DNA of 64,000 nucleotides from Bordetella genomosp. 10 (GTDB lineage Bacteria > Pseudomonadota > Gammaproteobacteria > Burkholderiales > Burkholderiaceae_B), in NCBI RefSeq assembly GCF_002261225.1, contig NZ_NEVM01000005.1, forward strand, positions 1,984,001-2,048,000, read 5' to 3'. The notes beneath the pieces are model-generated. The model saw nothing but the letters and a program-made list of their open reading frames with translations, was not told where the DNA came from and ran no database searches. The position numbers and the translations under genes are program-made. Position 1 is the first letter of the stretch. The number at the start of each line of letters is the position of its first letter. Below, one piece after another: positions 22,571-31,006 of the stretch.

Positions 22571-23551
22571 TCAATTGATCTGGATGTTGGCCGAGCGGAT
22601 GACCTTCCCCCACTTTTCGACTTCCGCGGCGATGAAGGCGTCGGTTTCCGCAGGACTGCGGACGACGACCTCGCCGCCCAGCTTTCCCACCTGCGCAATG
22701 AAGTCGGGATTCGCGGCGACTTTCTTCAGGGACGCGTGGTACGCGCTGATGATGGCCTCCGGCGTATTCGCGGGCGCCAGCAGCGCGAACCATCCCAGCA
22801 CCTCGAAGTTGGGATAGCCGCTTTCGGCCATCGTCGGCGTCTGGGGCAGGAAGCGGGACCGCGTGCGGGACGTGATCGCCAGCGGCCGCAACGAGCCGTC
22901 CTGGATGTGCGGCAGCATCACCGCGATGTTGTCGAACATCATGGGCACGCGGCCGCCGATCAGGTCAGGCAAGGCGGCGGCGCTCCCTTTGTAGGGCACG
23001 TGGACGATGTCGACCCCGGCTTCCGTCTTGAACAATTCGGCCGCCAGATGCTGGCCGGTGCCGGGGCTCGCGGACGCGAACTCCACCTTCCCCGGATGGG
23101 CCTTCAGGTAGGCCACGAAGTCCTTCACGTTGTGCGCCGCGACTTTCGGATTCACGACCAGCACATAGGGCGTCACCGCCACCAGCCCGATCGCCCTGAA
23201 GCTCTTGACGGTGTCGAACGGCTGGTTCGTATACAAGGAAGCATTGGTGGCGTGGCTGCTGGGCACGAAGAGCAAGGTCTTGCCGTCCGGATCGGACTTG
23301 GCCACCAGCGAGGCCGCCAGGTTGCCGCTGGCGCCCCCGCGATTCTCCACCACGATGGAGGTCTTCAGGTCTTCCGCCATGCGCTGCGCGACCAGGCGCG
23401 CGATGACGTCCGTCGTCCCGCCCGGCGGGAAGCCCACCATCAAGCGGATCGGTTGATCCGCGTTGGCGAGCCCGAGCCAGAACGGCGCCAGCGCACAGAA
23501 GAACGCCGCCAATGCCTTGCGGGCCCATGCCTTTCCTGATGTTCCGAACAT
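22571..23551 (-). CDS. Bug-family (TctC) periplasmic solute receptor
   Basis: A 326-residue receptor with a Sec signal peptide (about 1-31, ending A-N-A-D) and the family motif M-V-G-F-P-P-G-G-T-T-D, plus V-P-Y-K-G-S in the pocket region. GAGGAG lies 7 bases before the ATG. It sits between a TauD-type dioxygenase and a GntR regulator on the same strand, so its ligand is probably the dioxygenase substrate or a related acid. Confidence 0.88.
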   Translation of the reverse strand: MFGTSGKAWARKALAAFFCALAPFWLGLANADQPIRLMVGFPPGGTTDVIARLVAQRMAEDLKTSIVVENRGGASGNLAASLVAKSDPDGKTLLFVPSSHATNASLYTNQPFDTVKSFRAIGLVAVTPYVLVVNPKVAAHNVKDFVAYLKAHPGKVEFASASPGTGQHLAAELFKTEAGVDIVHVPYKGSAAALPDLIGGRVPMMFDNIAVMLPHIQDGSLRPLAITSRTRSRFLPQTPTMAESGYPNFEVLGWFALLAPANTPEAIISAYHASLKKVAANPDFIAQVGKLGGEVVVRSPAETDAFIAAEVEKWGKVIRSANIQIN

Positions 23552-23635
23552 TTTTTGTCTCCTCGGCCTTTCATTTTCATGGGACGAAGGCCGCCGCGCG
23601 GACGATCGCCCATTCTCATTTTTTATAGATGGCGA

Positions 23636-24547
23636 TCAGGACACTGCCGCGATCGCGCTGCGCGCCGCCTGCTCGTCCATCGGCGATTCATCCTGGATCA
23701 CGTAACCCGACGGTTCGCCCAGCAAAGAGCATCGCATCATGTGGCGCGGCTTGGTCTGGTCGAAATCCGGCAAGGCGATATGCAGCGTGCAACGGTTGTC
23801 CCACATGACGATGTCGTTCACCGACCAGCGATGCCGGTAGACGAACTCCGGCGAGGTCGCGTGGCGATTGAGGAAGTCGAGGATGGGACGGCTCTCCTCT
23901 TCCGGCATGCCCACGAAAGCGCGCACGCGATCGCTGATGAACAGCAGCTTCCTGCCGGTCTCGGGGTGCGTGCGCACGACGGGATGCGCGATGGGAGGGT
24001 TGCGTTTTTTCAACTCGGCAATCTGCGCGGGATCGCGGCGTTCGAAGCCCTTGATCAGGCTGATGTCGTGCACGGCGTGCATATCGTCGAGAAAATGCTT
24101 GAGCCGGTCGCTCAGCGCATCGTAGGCCATGTACATGTTGGCGAACATCGTGTCGCCGCCCACCGGCGGCTTCTCCTTGCACATCAACACCGATCCCATC
24201 GCCGGACGGTTGGTGTAGCTCAGGTCCGAATGCCAGTTGCGGCCGGTATTGCGCGTCTGCGAGGGCTTGCCGTCGCGGGGCTTGTTGGTCACCAGCAGCA
24301 CTTCGGGATGATTCGGGTCGCGGTAATAGGGCACGCTGTCGTTACGCTCGACTTCGCCGAAATTCCGGGTAAACGCAATCAACTGCTCCGCGTCCAGGTC
24401 CTGGTCCGGAAATACCAGGACCAGGTGTTCGCGCCAGGCGGCCTTCACTCGCGCCAATTGATCCGCTTGCAATCCCTTGCGCAAATCCAGGCCCGTCACG
24501 GACGCGCCGGCGGCATATCCCAGCGGCCTCACTACAAGTTCACTCAT
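23636..24547 (-). CDS. TauD/TfdA-family 2-oxoglutarate- and Fe(II)-dependent dioxygenase
   Basis: A 303-residue enzyme. The iron-binding facial triad is His106 and Asp108 (N-W-H-S-D-L-S-Y) with distal His256 (T-L-H-I-A), and the 2-oxoglutarate-binding Arg lies in the K-P-R-H-M-M-R segment near 268-272. Family members hydroxylate taurine, 2,4-D, alkyl sulfates or similar acids, with decarboxylation of 2-oxoglutarate. GAGGAGAGAG precedes the ATG at 24547. It is the first gene of the operon behind the 24628..24657 palindrome. The substrate is not identifiable. Confidence 0.9.
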   Translation of the reverse strand: MSELVVRPLGYAAGASVTGLDLRKGLQADQLARVKAAWREHLVLVFPDQDLDAEQLIAFTRNFGEVERNDSVPYYRDPNHPEVLLVTNKPRDGKPSQTRNTGRNWHSDLSYTNRPAMGSVLMCKEKPPVGGDTMFANMYMAYDALSDRLKHFLDDMHAVHDISLIKGFERRDPAQIAELKKRNPPIAHPVVRTHPETGRKLLFISDRVRAFVGMPEEESRPILDFLNRHATSPEFVYRHRWSVNDIVMWDNRCTLHIALPDFDQTKPRHMMRCSLLGEPSGYVIQDESPMDEQAARSAIAAVS

Positions 24548-24874
24548 GTCTCTCTCCTCGTGATGGTCGACACGCATTCCCGCGGCGAGGGGCGTATCGC
24601 GTTCGGGAAAAATCATACCCTCGATTCTTGAACATTGTCGACATCGACAATGTTCAAATCTATAAGCCGTTAATTTATATGGATTTTTATAGACACAGGC
24701 GTGCCAATCGGCTCACGGATGGCCGATAGCCGCTATGGTTTTCGAATGAATGGGGAGCTTGCCGGAGCGCTTCATGGCGCGGCCGATTTCCGGCCTTTCC
24801 GGCCCGAGACGGCCGCGGTCACACCCGGGGCAGGCGCGCGCCGGCCGTGGCGCCGGCGCCGCCCATGGCAACGA
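24548..24874. other. Gap holding an operator palindrome and a short duplicated segment
   Basis: About 327 bases without a convincing gene. Bases 24600-24720 are AT-rich and hold the GntR-type palindrome (24628..24657) and the likely dioxygenase promoter. Bases 24721 to about 24805 resemble 25776 to about 25855 before the DUF1345 gene. The remainder, to 24874, is GC-rich and featureless. Confidence 0.6.
24628..24657. promoter_or_regulatory. Perfect 30-bp palindrome, probable GntR operator
   Basis: TTGAACATTGTCGA (24628-24641) and its exact reverse complement (24644-24657) flank CA. It lies 81 bases before the dioxygenase start. The TTGTCGA-CA-TCGACAA core has the dyad form typical of GntR/FCD operators, and the only GntR gene in the window is the third gene of this operon. 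Confidence 0.75.
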
Positions 24875-25339
24875 TCAGTGCACTTTCACGCGCACCGCCG
24901 CGCCCGGGCGCGGTTCGAAAGCGGGCACGGTGCGGTTCTTCAATTCCTCGCCCTTGGGGCCCCACACCAGGGTGTCGGTGGGGAAGCTTTCGTCGCGCGT
25001 CATCTTGTCGATCTGCGCGGCGACCACCTTGCCGGCGTCCGCCACCTCGGGGTTCCAGGCATACACGCCCCATTGGCCATACCAGACCGCGGGGGCATCG
25101 GCATCCAGGCGGCGGTCGGGGCACATCACCAGACCCTTGTCCAGCAGGACGCGCAAACCGCCCACGGGCACCAGCTTGACCGTCGGCGTGGTGCGGTCCT
25201 TGCTGTGACCGGGGCACACGTTGGCGCTGCGCGCCACGGTGCTCTCGACGACTTCGCGGTCGGATTGGGCGAATGCGGTTGATGCGGCGCACAGCGCAAG
25301 TGCGGCGGTTGTCCAGGCGAGCGTGCTACGGCGAATCAT
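24875..25339 (-). CDS. Small secreted protein of unknown function
   Basis: A 154-residue protein with a clear Sec signal peptide (R-R start, hydrophobic 8-22, A-F-A-Q cleavage near 24). GGAGG lies 7 bases before the ATG at 25339, supporting this start over a longer frame to 25429. The mature part holds two cysteines (N-V-C-P-G-H and V-M-C-P-D-R-R) that could form a disulfide, and W-Y-G-Q-W-G-V-Y-A-W-N-P. I do not recognise the family. It has no co-directional neighbour and is probably monocistronic. A periplasmic location is inferred from the signal peptide only. Confidence 0.75.
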   Translation of the reverse strand: MIRRSTLAWTTAALALCAASTAFAQSDREVVESTVARSANVCPGHSKDRTTPTVKLVPVGGLRVLLDKGLVMCPDRRLDADAPAVWYGQWGVYAWNPEVADAGKVVAAQIDKMTRDESFPTDTLVWGPKGEELKNRTVPAFEPRPGAAVRVKVH

Positions 25340-25655
25340 GCGTGGGCCTCCACGTCCGGAAACGGACTGTTCGATTGACGAAAAATTCCTGTATGCCGGC
25401 CACGCGCATGCACGAGTCGACGACAGCACGCCGGGACCGACTTTTTGCGAGCGCCGATCATATCAGCCACAAAGTTTCGGCGGCCGTTACAGGTGCGACA
25501 GAAGGAATACACCGAAAATCGCGCGCCATCGAGGCAAACAGCATCCGGGACACCCCACTTCGGTGACCCTTGAACACTTCCGTCACACTGTCGTCTTATT
25601 TGAGAACGACGTCCTGCATGGCGTCCAATGGAGTTTGCGGGATCGGCCATCCCGG
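25340..25655. other. Non-coding stretch upstream of the acyl-CoA ligase relic
   Basis: Moderate-GC sequence between the secreted-protein start and the decayed ligase-like segment. Reading frames here have poor composition and no start context. I see no RNA structure or repeat beyond the flanking features. Confidence 0.5.
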
Positions 25656-25829
25656 ATGATCCAAGCGTTTGCCGACACTCCCTCAATCGCCCTGGTAGCG
25701 GATTTGCATCGGCAACGCCGGTCCGTCGCGCGAGACGGAATCCGTTGGCTGGCCCGCTCGCTGGCCGGTTCGCCGGCGATCGGGTAGCGTTATGGCTCCC
25801 GAATGAATTGGACCATGCCGGAGCATGCC
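25656..25829 (+). pseudogene. Relic of an AMP-dependent acyl-CoA synthetase N-terminus
   Basis: One frame reads M-I-Q-A-F-A-D-T-P-S-I-A-L-V-A-D followed by R-W-L-A-R-S-L-A-G; after a frame change near 25775 another reads [12 protein letters not shown]. In sequence and spacing this matches the N-terminal region of acyl-CoA/AMP ligases (the A-L-x-x-G-D-R-V-A-x-W-L-P-N block). No downstream ligase motifs follow; the sequence runs directly into the DUF1345 gene. I infer a truncated, frameshifted gene remnant. Confidence 0.5.
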
Positions 25830-26522
25830 ATGACGAAGCCGATTTCCGACAAGCCGCGGACCGAGGATGCTGGCGCGTCTTCCGACAACCTGCCTTTTCT
25901 TCACGCGCACCTCCGGCTGCTCCTGTGCGGCGTGCTGCTGCTGGCCGCGGGAGGAAGCGCCTACGCATTGGGGTGTCCGCCCAGCCTCTCGCTGCTGCTC
26001 GGATTCGACGTCGGCGCGCTGGTGTTCCTGCTGGCGACCGCCCGCGTTTTCGCCCAGGCCAGTCCGGCGTCCATGCGCCTGCGCGCCAGGCAGCAGGATG
26101 TGGGACGCTTCGGCGTGTTGTGGAGCAGCGTGGCGCTGTCCTGCATGATCATGGTGGCGTTGTGGGTGGAGCTGCGCGGCCAGGGCGGATCGGGCGGCGC
26201 GGTGAGCGTGCTCGCGGCCGCCATCACCATCGTCATGTCCTGGCTCTACATGAACATGATCTTCGCGCTGCATTATGCGCACACCTACTATGGCGATCAT
26301 GCCAACGCGCACAAGGGCCTGGATTTTCCCGGCACGGAAGAACCCGATTATTGGGACTTCGCGTATTTCGCGCTGGTGCTGGGAATGACCTTCCAGGTAT
26401 CGGACGTGCAGATCGTGAATCGGCGCGTCCGGCGCATGGCCCTGATGCACAGCGTCATCGCCTTCTTCTTCAACGTCTTCATCATCGCCATCAGCGTGAA
26501 CGTGGCGGCGGGCAAGGCGTAA
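25830..26522 (+). CDS. DUF1345 family integral membrane protein
   Basis: A 230-residue protein with five or six hydrophobic segments (about 28-50, 55-75, 100-120, 130-155, 175-195, 205-228). The motif A-L-H-Y-A-H-T-Y-Y near 148 and [11 protein letters not shown] are characteristic of DUF1345. Function is unknown. ATG 25830 is chosen because GGAG lies 6 bases upstream; an ATG at 25803 is in frame. The start region overlaps the end of the ligase-like relic and is partly duplicated at 24721-24805. It is convergent with the CoA-transferase at 26537. Confidence 0.82.
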   Translation: MTKPISDKPRTEDAGASSDNLPFLHAHLRLLLCGVLLLAAGGSAYALGCPPSLSLLLGFDVGALVFLLATARVFAQASPASMRLRARQQDVGRFGVLWSSVALSCMIMVALWVELRGQGGSGGAVSVLAAAITIVMSWLYMNMIFALHYAHTYYGDHANAHKGLDFPGTEEPDYWDFAYFALVLGMTFQVSDVQIVNRRVRRMALMHSVIAFFFNVFIIAISVNVAAGKA

Positions 26523-26536
26523 TAAAGCAGGCCAGC

Positions 26537-27736
26537 CTATGCCGCCCCGGACGCCTTGAGCGACGAGATCGCGTCCCCGGAATACCCCAGTTCGGCCAGG
26601 ATGGCGTCCGTGTGCTGCCCGAGCGCCGGCACCGGATCCATTCTCGCCCCCTCGGGGTCGGCGATGCCCGGCGGCAGGAGCGCCGGCACCGGGCCGGCCG
26701 ACGTGCCGATATCCACCCAGCGTGAACGCGCGCTCAATTGGGGATGATTCCAGACGTCGGCCATTTCATTCATCTGCGCGTTGGCGATGCCGGCTTCGTC
26801 CAGCCGGCTCAGCGCCTCGGCCGCCGACAGCCCGGAAAACGCGGACACGATGCGGTCGCGCAGCGCCGACCGGTTCTCGACCCGCCTGCTGTTCGAGGAA
26901 AAGCGCGCGTCCTCGGCAAGCTCGGGCTGCCGCAGCACCTTTGCGCAGAAAACCGCCCACTCGCGCTCGTTCTGCAGGCCCAGCATCACGTTACGGCCAT
27001 CGCCCGTGGGGAAAGGACCGTAGGGATAGATCGTGGCGTGCGCCGCGCCGCTGCGCCGCGGCGGCGGCGCGCCGTCGAAGGCGTAATAGAGCGGGTAGCT
27101 CATCCACTCCGTCATGCTTTCCAGCATCGAGATATCGATGCGCTTGCCGCGCCCCGTCTGCTGGCGTTCCATCAGCGCGGTGAGGATATTCGAATAGCCA
27201 TACATCCCCGCCGCGATGTCGGCGATCGAGCAGCCCGCCTTGGACGGCTCGTCCTGCGTGCCGGTCACGGAGAGGAATCCCGATTCGCTCTGGATCAACA
27301 GGTCATAGGCTTTCTTGTCGCGGTAAGGCCCCGGCGCGGCCGCATTGTCTCCGTAGCCCGAGATGTCGCAGACGATGAGCCTGGGATGCCGCGGCGCCAG
27401 GGCTTCGTAGGAAAGCCCCAGCCGGGCCGCCGCGCCGGGCGCCAGGTTCTGCACCAGCACGTCGGCCTGCTCCAGCAACTTGAACAATACGTCGCGCGCG
27501 CCCTGCTGCTTGACGTCCAGGGTCAGGCTTTCCTTCGACCGGTTGGTCCACACGAAGTGCGAAGCCAATCCATGCACGCGTTCGTCGTAGGCGCGGGCGA
27601 AGTCGCCCTGCCCCGGACGCTCCACCTTGATGACGCGCGCCCCCATGTCGGCGAGCTGGCGCGTGCAGAACGGCGCCGCGATGGCGTGTTCGAGCGAAAT
27701 GACGGTGATGCCGCTGAGCGGCAATTTCTTTTCCAT
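26537..27736 (-). CDS. CaiB/BaiF-family CoA-transferase
   Basis: A 399-residue class III CoA-transferase with catalytic Asp173 (C-S-I-A-D-I-A-A-G) and N-terminal V-I-S-L-E-H-A-I-A-A-P. It lies 85 bases downstream of an acyl-CoA dehydrogenase and, further up, a MaoC-type hydratase on the same strand. The three would activate a carboxylic acid, introduce a double bond and hydrate it. The set resembles C5-dicarboxylate (methylsuccinate, mesaconate, itaconate) pathways, but a dedicated lyase is absent here. Confidence 0.87.
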   Translation of the reverse strand: MEKKLPLSGITVISLEHAIAAPFCTRQLADMGARVIKVERPGQGDFARAYDERVHGLASHFVWTNRSKESLTLDVKQQGARDVLFKLLEQADVLVQNLAPGAAARLGLSYEALAPRHPRLIVCDISGYGDNAAAPGPYRDKKAYDLLIQSESGFLSVTGTQDEPSKAGCSIADIAAGMYGYSNILTALMERQQTGRGKRIDISMLESMTEWMSYPLYYAFDGAPPPRRSGAAHATIYPYGPFPTGDGRNVMLGLQNEREWAVFCAKVLRQPELAEDARFSSNSRRVENRSALRDRIVSAFSGLSAAEALSRLDEAGIANAQMNEMADVWNHPQLSARSRWVDIGTSAGPVPALLPPGIADPEGARMDPVPALGQHTDAILAELGYSGDAISSLKASGAA

Positions 27737-27821
27737 GATCTACCCTTCTCCAATCTTCTCCAATGGCGCGGCCGATACGCGGGCTTGCGCCGGCGCGATC
27801 CCGCGCGCTCTCCCGATGGCC

Positions 27822-28982
27822 TCAAAAGGAGCGCGGCAGCCCCAGGATGTGCTCCGCGACGTAGGAATAGATCAGGTTCGTGGAAATCGGCGCGACCTGG
27901 TAAAGCCGGGTCTCGCGGAACTTGCGCTCGATGTCGTATTCGTTGGCGAAGCCGAAACCGCCATGCGTCTGCAGGCAGACGTTCGCCGCTTCCCAACTGG
28001 CCTTGGCCGCCAGGTATTTCGCCATATTGGCCTGCGCCCCGCAATCCTGGTGCGCGTCGAAACGACGGGCCGCCTCGAAGCGCATCAGGTTCGCCGCCTC
28101 TACCTCGATGAAGGCGTCGGCGATGGGAAACTGCACGCCCTGGTTCTTGCCGATGGGCCGGTCGAACACGATGCGTTCGTTCGCGTAGCGGCGCGCCCGT
28201 TCGATGAACCAGTAGCCGTCGCCGATGCACTCGGCCGCGATCAGCGTCCGTTCCGCGTTCAGTCCGTCGAGGATGTACTTGAATCCCCGGCCTTCCTCGC
28301 CGATCAGGTTTTCCTCGGGAATTTCCAGGTTCTCGAAGAACAGCTCGTTCGTTTCATGGTTGACCAGGTTGGGGATCGGACGCACCGTCAGCCCCTTGCC
28401 GATGGCCTCGTGCAGGTCGACGATGAAGATCGACATGCCCTCGGATTTGCGCTTGACCTCGGCCAGCGGCGTGGTCCGCGCCAGCAGGATCATCAGGTCG
28501 GAATGCTGCACGCGCGAGATCCAGACCTTTTGGCCGTTGACGACGTATCGGCCGTCCTTCTTCACCGCGGTGGTCTTGATCTTCGTCGTGTCCGTGCCGG
28601 TGGTCGGCTCGGTGACGGCCATGGACTGGATGCGCAGTTCGCCCGCGGCGATACGGGGAAGATATTTTTCTTTCTGGGCCTTGCTGCCGTTCCGCAGCAG
28701 GGTGCCCATGTTGTACATCTGGCCATGGACCGCGCCCGCGTTGCCGCCGGACCGGTTGATCTCTTCCATGATGACCGTGGCGGCGGTCAGCCCCAACCCG
28801 GTGCCGCCATATTCCTCGGGAATCATCGCGGCCAGCCAGCCCGCCTCGATGAGCGCATCGACGAACTTTTCCGGATAGGCCTTTTCCTCGTCGATCTTGC
28901 GGAAATACTCGTCCGGGAACTGTTTACACAATTGCCGCACGGCGTCGCGGATGTCCTGATACTCGTCAATGTCATTGAACAT
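27822..28982 (-). CDS. Acyl-CoA dehydrogenase
   Basis: A 386-residue flavoenzyme with A-V-T-E-P-T-T-G-T-D (FAD/substrate loop) near 122-131 and C-L-Q-T-H-G-G-F-G-F near the C-terminus. The usual medium-chain catalytic Glu (Y-E-G-T) is absent: the equivalent stretch is Y-Q-V-A-P-I-S-T. A Glu occurs instead at 244 (L-N-A-E-R-T), the position used by isovaleryl-CoA dehydrogenase, so a branched acyl-CoA substrate is plausible. The ATG at 28982 gives a standard N-terminus. It is the middle gene of the operon, 22 bases after the hydratase. Confidence 0.88.
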   Translation of the reverse strand: MFNDIDEYQDIRDAVRQLCKQFPDEYFRKIDEEKAYPEKFVDALIEAGWLAAMIPEEYGGTGLGLTAATVIMEEINRSGGNAGAVHGQMYNMGTLLRNGSKAQKEKYLPRIAAGELRIQSMAVTEPTTGTDTTKIKTTAVKKDGRYVVNGQKVWISRVQHSDLMILLARTTPLAEVKRKSEGMSIFIVDLHEAIGKGLTVRPIPNLVNHETNELFFENLEIPEENLIGEEGRGFKYILDGLNAERTLIAAECIGDGYWFIERARRYANERIVFDRPIGKNQGVQFPIADAFIEVEAANLMRFEAARRFDAHQDCGAQANMAKYLAAKASWEAANVCLQTHGGFGFANEYDIERKFRETRLYQVAPISTNLIYSYVAEHILGLPRSF

Positions 28983-29004
28983 GGAATGTCTCTCGAATAG
29001 GGGG

Positions 29005-29859
29005 TTAGCGTGCAACCATGGCGACGGCATCCATCGTCAAGTCGCCGTTTTCATTTTTCGCCCACAACTTCACCGTCTCCGCGTCCTCCATGCGGCCGCA
29101 GACATGGAAGGATTGCGTATCGATCAGCGGCTTGACCGCGCGGAACTTGAAATGGGTGACCGTGGCATCGGGCAATTCGCGGCGCAGCAGATCGAGCAGC
29201 AAGGTCGCGATCAACGGACCGTGCACGACCAGGCCGGGATAATGCTCGACCGAGGTCGCGTAGGACCGGTCGTAGTGGATACGATGCCCGTTGAACGTCA
29301 ACGCCGAATAACGAAACAGCATCACGGGATCGGGAACGATGCGGCGCGTCCACTGCGCATCGGCGGGCGCGGCAACACTGGCGGGCGCGGGCTCGTCCGC
29401 CTGCGGCATTTCGCGATAGACGATGTCCTGGCGCTCGGATATGGCCAGCGCCCCGTCCACCGACAGTTCGTGATTCACCGTGACGAAGACCAGCGGTCCG
29501 GTGCGGCCCGCCTTCTCGCGCACGTCCGCGATGCGCGAGGTGCGCGCCAGCGAGTCGCCGACCCGGATGGGGCGGTGGAATTGCAACTCGCTGCCGGCCC
29601 ACATCCTGCGGGGCAAGGCCACGGGCGGCAGGAAGCCGCCCCGCCGGGGATGGCCGTCGGCGCCGATTTCGGACTGCCTGGCGATGGGCGCGAAGAACAT
29701 CCAGTGCCAGGCCGGCGGCAGCAGCGCGAGGTCGGCGATGGCCTTGTCGTCGATATCCAGCAGGGCCCGCAGGCCTCGCACCGGCGTTTCGGTGACGAGG
29801 TCGTTGAGGGTTTCCGTCCGTCCAATCCAGCTTCCGAGGTCTTGAGGCTGTTCCGCCAT
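29005..29859 (-). CDS. MaoC/FAS1-like acyl-CoA hydratase (mesaconyl/itaconyl-CoA hydratase type)
   Basis: A 284-residue double-hotdog protein of the HTD2/mesaconyl-CoA hydratase group. The hydratase active-site motif N-G-H-R-I-H-Y-D lies near 193-200 with the following G-L-V-V-H-G-P loop. ATG 29859 has GGAG 6 bases upstream, better than the ATG at 29871. It should hydrate an enoyl-CoA produced by the dehydrogenase encoded next. It is the first gene of the operon and divergent from a LysR gene, the probable regulator. Confidence 0.83.
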   Translation of the reverse strand: MAEQPQDLGSWIGRTETLNDLVTETPVRGLRALLDIDDKAIADLALLPPAWHWMFFAPIARQSEIGADGHPRRGGFLPPVALPRRMWAGSELQFHRPIRVGDSLARTSRIADVREKAGRTGPLVFVTVNHELSVDGALAISERQDIVYREMPQADEPAPASVAAPADAQWTRRIVPDPVMLFRYSALTFNGHRIHYDRSYATSVEHYPGLVVHGPLIATLLLDLLRRELPDATVTHFKFRAVKPLIDTQSFHVCGRMEDAETVKLWAKNENGDLTMDAVAMVAR

Positions 29860-29913
29860 CGGTATCTCCATAGTGGGTTTTCCGCTTGCGGCAGAACATG
29901 GGCGTCGCTGCGA

Positions 29914-29930
29914 TCGGAATGTCATTCCGA
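29914..29930. promoter_or_regulatory. Inverted repeat in the hydratase/LysR divergent promoter
   Basis: TCGGAAT-GTC-ATTCCGA is a 7-3-7 perfect inverted repeat in the 161-base gap between the divergent hydratase and LysR genes. LysR sites are usually interrupted dyads in exactly this position. Assignment to this LysR protein is inference. Confidence 0.45.
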
Positions 29931-30020
29931 ATTCTGCGCCCTGGCGAGCTATCTGAGAAATACTTATTACGCCTATCCGCTATACTTTTTACAGCTACCC
30001 AGACGACAGGCGGAAGATCC

Positions 30021-30959
30021 ATGGAACTCAGGCATTTACGGTATTTCGTGGGCGTCTGCGACGCCGGCAGCCTGTTGAAGGCCGCCAATCGGCTGCACAT
30101 CGCCCAACCGGCGCTGGGACAGCAGATATCCGCCCTCGAGGAAGAAGTGGGCACGAAACTCTTCGAGCGATCGAGCCGCGGCATGGCGCCGACGGAAGCA
30201 GGCAAGGTCCTGCTCGAACATGCCCGGGCCATACTCATCGACACCGACCGCGCCTGCGCGGCCGCGCGCAACGTGGGCACCGTGCCCCGCGGCGAAGTCG
30301 CCCTGGGCCTTCCCACCACCGTGGCGCTGGTGGCCACGCTGCCTATCCTCGTGGCATGCAGGACGCGGCTGCCGGAGGTCAAGTTGAAACTGGTCGAAGG
30401 GTATAGCGGCCATTTACGCGAGTGGCTGCTGTCGGGCCGCCTGGATCTGACCCTCATGTTCGGCGAGTCTCCCGAGGAAAGCATCCAGAAAACGCTGTTG
30501 CTCGACGACAGGCTGGTCTTCGTTTCCACGGCGCAGGGAAAGAAACTCCCCAAGACATTGCCGATCACCGCGCTGTCGGAAGAACCCCTCGTGCTGCCGA
30601 GCAAGGAGCACGGCCTGCGCCGCGGCATCGACGAAGCCTGCGAACCGCGCGGCGTCGAACTGAACGTGATCGCCGAAATCGACTCATTGGGGAGCGCCAA
30701 GCTTGCCGCCGAGGCGGGAATAGGCAGCACGATACTTCCCCACGCGGCGGTCGCGGCCGAAGTCATGGCGGGCCGTCTGCAGACGGCCATCATCGACAGC
30801 CCGGGTTTTTTGCGCCGCGTCGTTTGCGCGACCAATACGGGCCGCACCGCCTCGACGGGCGCCATCGCGGTGAAGCGGTTGATCTGGGAAGTGCTGAAGG
30901 ACATGGTGGACTCGGGGGCCTGGCCCGCCACCTGGGCGGGCGGCGACACGCGCCCCTAG
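30021..30959 (+). CDS. LysR-family transcriptional regulator (Cbl/CynR/Nac-like)
   Basis: A 312-residue LysR protein starting M-E-L-R-H-L-R-Y-F-V with the helix-turn-helix I-A-Q-P-A-L-G-Q-Q-I near 31-40. The effector domain begins near 92. It is divergent from the hydratase/dehydrogenase/CoA-transferase operon and convergent with an aldehyde dehydrogenase gene, so the divergent operon is its likely target. It resembles the LysR at 33764 in type. Confidence 0.87.
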   Translation: MELRHLRYFVGVCDAGSLLKAANRLHIAQPALGQQISALEEEVGTKLFERSSRGMAPTEAGKVLLEHARAILIDTDRACAAARNVGTVPRGEVALGLPTTVALVATLPILVACRTRLPEVKLKLVEGYSGHLREWLLSGRLDLTLMFGESPEESIQKTLLLDDRLVFVSTAQGKKLPKTLPITALSEEPLVLPSKEHGLRRGIDEACEPRGVELNVIAEIDSLGSAKLAAEAGIGSTILPHAAVAAEVMAGRLQTAIIDSPGFLRRVVCATNTGRTASTGAIAVKRLIWEVLKDMVDSGAWPATWAGGDTRP

Positions 30960-31006
30960 CGCGCGGCCGAAAAAACGGGGCCCCGCCAGGTCCCACGCAG
31001 CGGCCG

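Noticed and set aside
25336..25968. Minus-strand 210-codon frame
   Set aside because: Arg/Ser/Ala-rich composition, no recognisable motif, overlaps the DUF1345 gene and the ligase-like relic.
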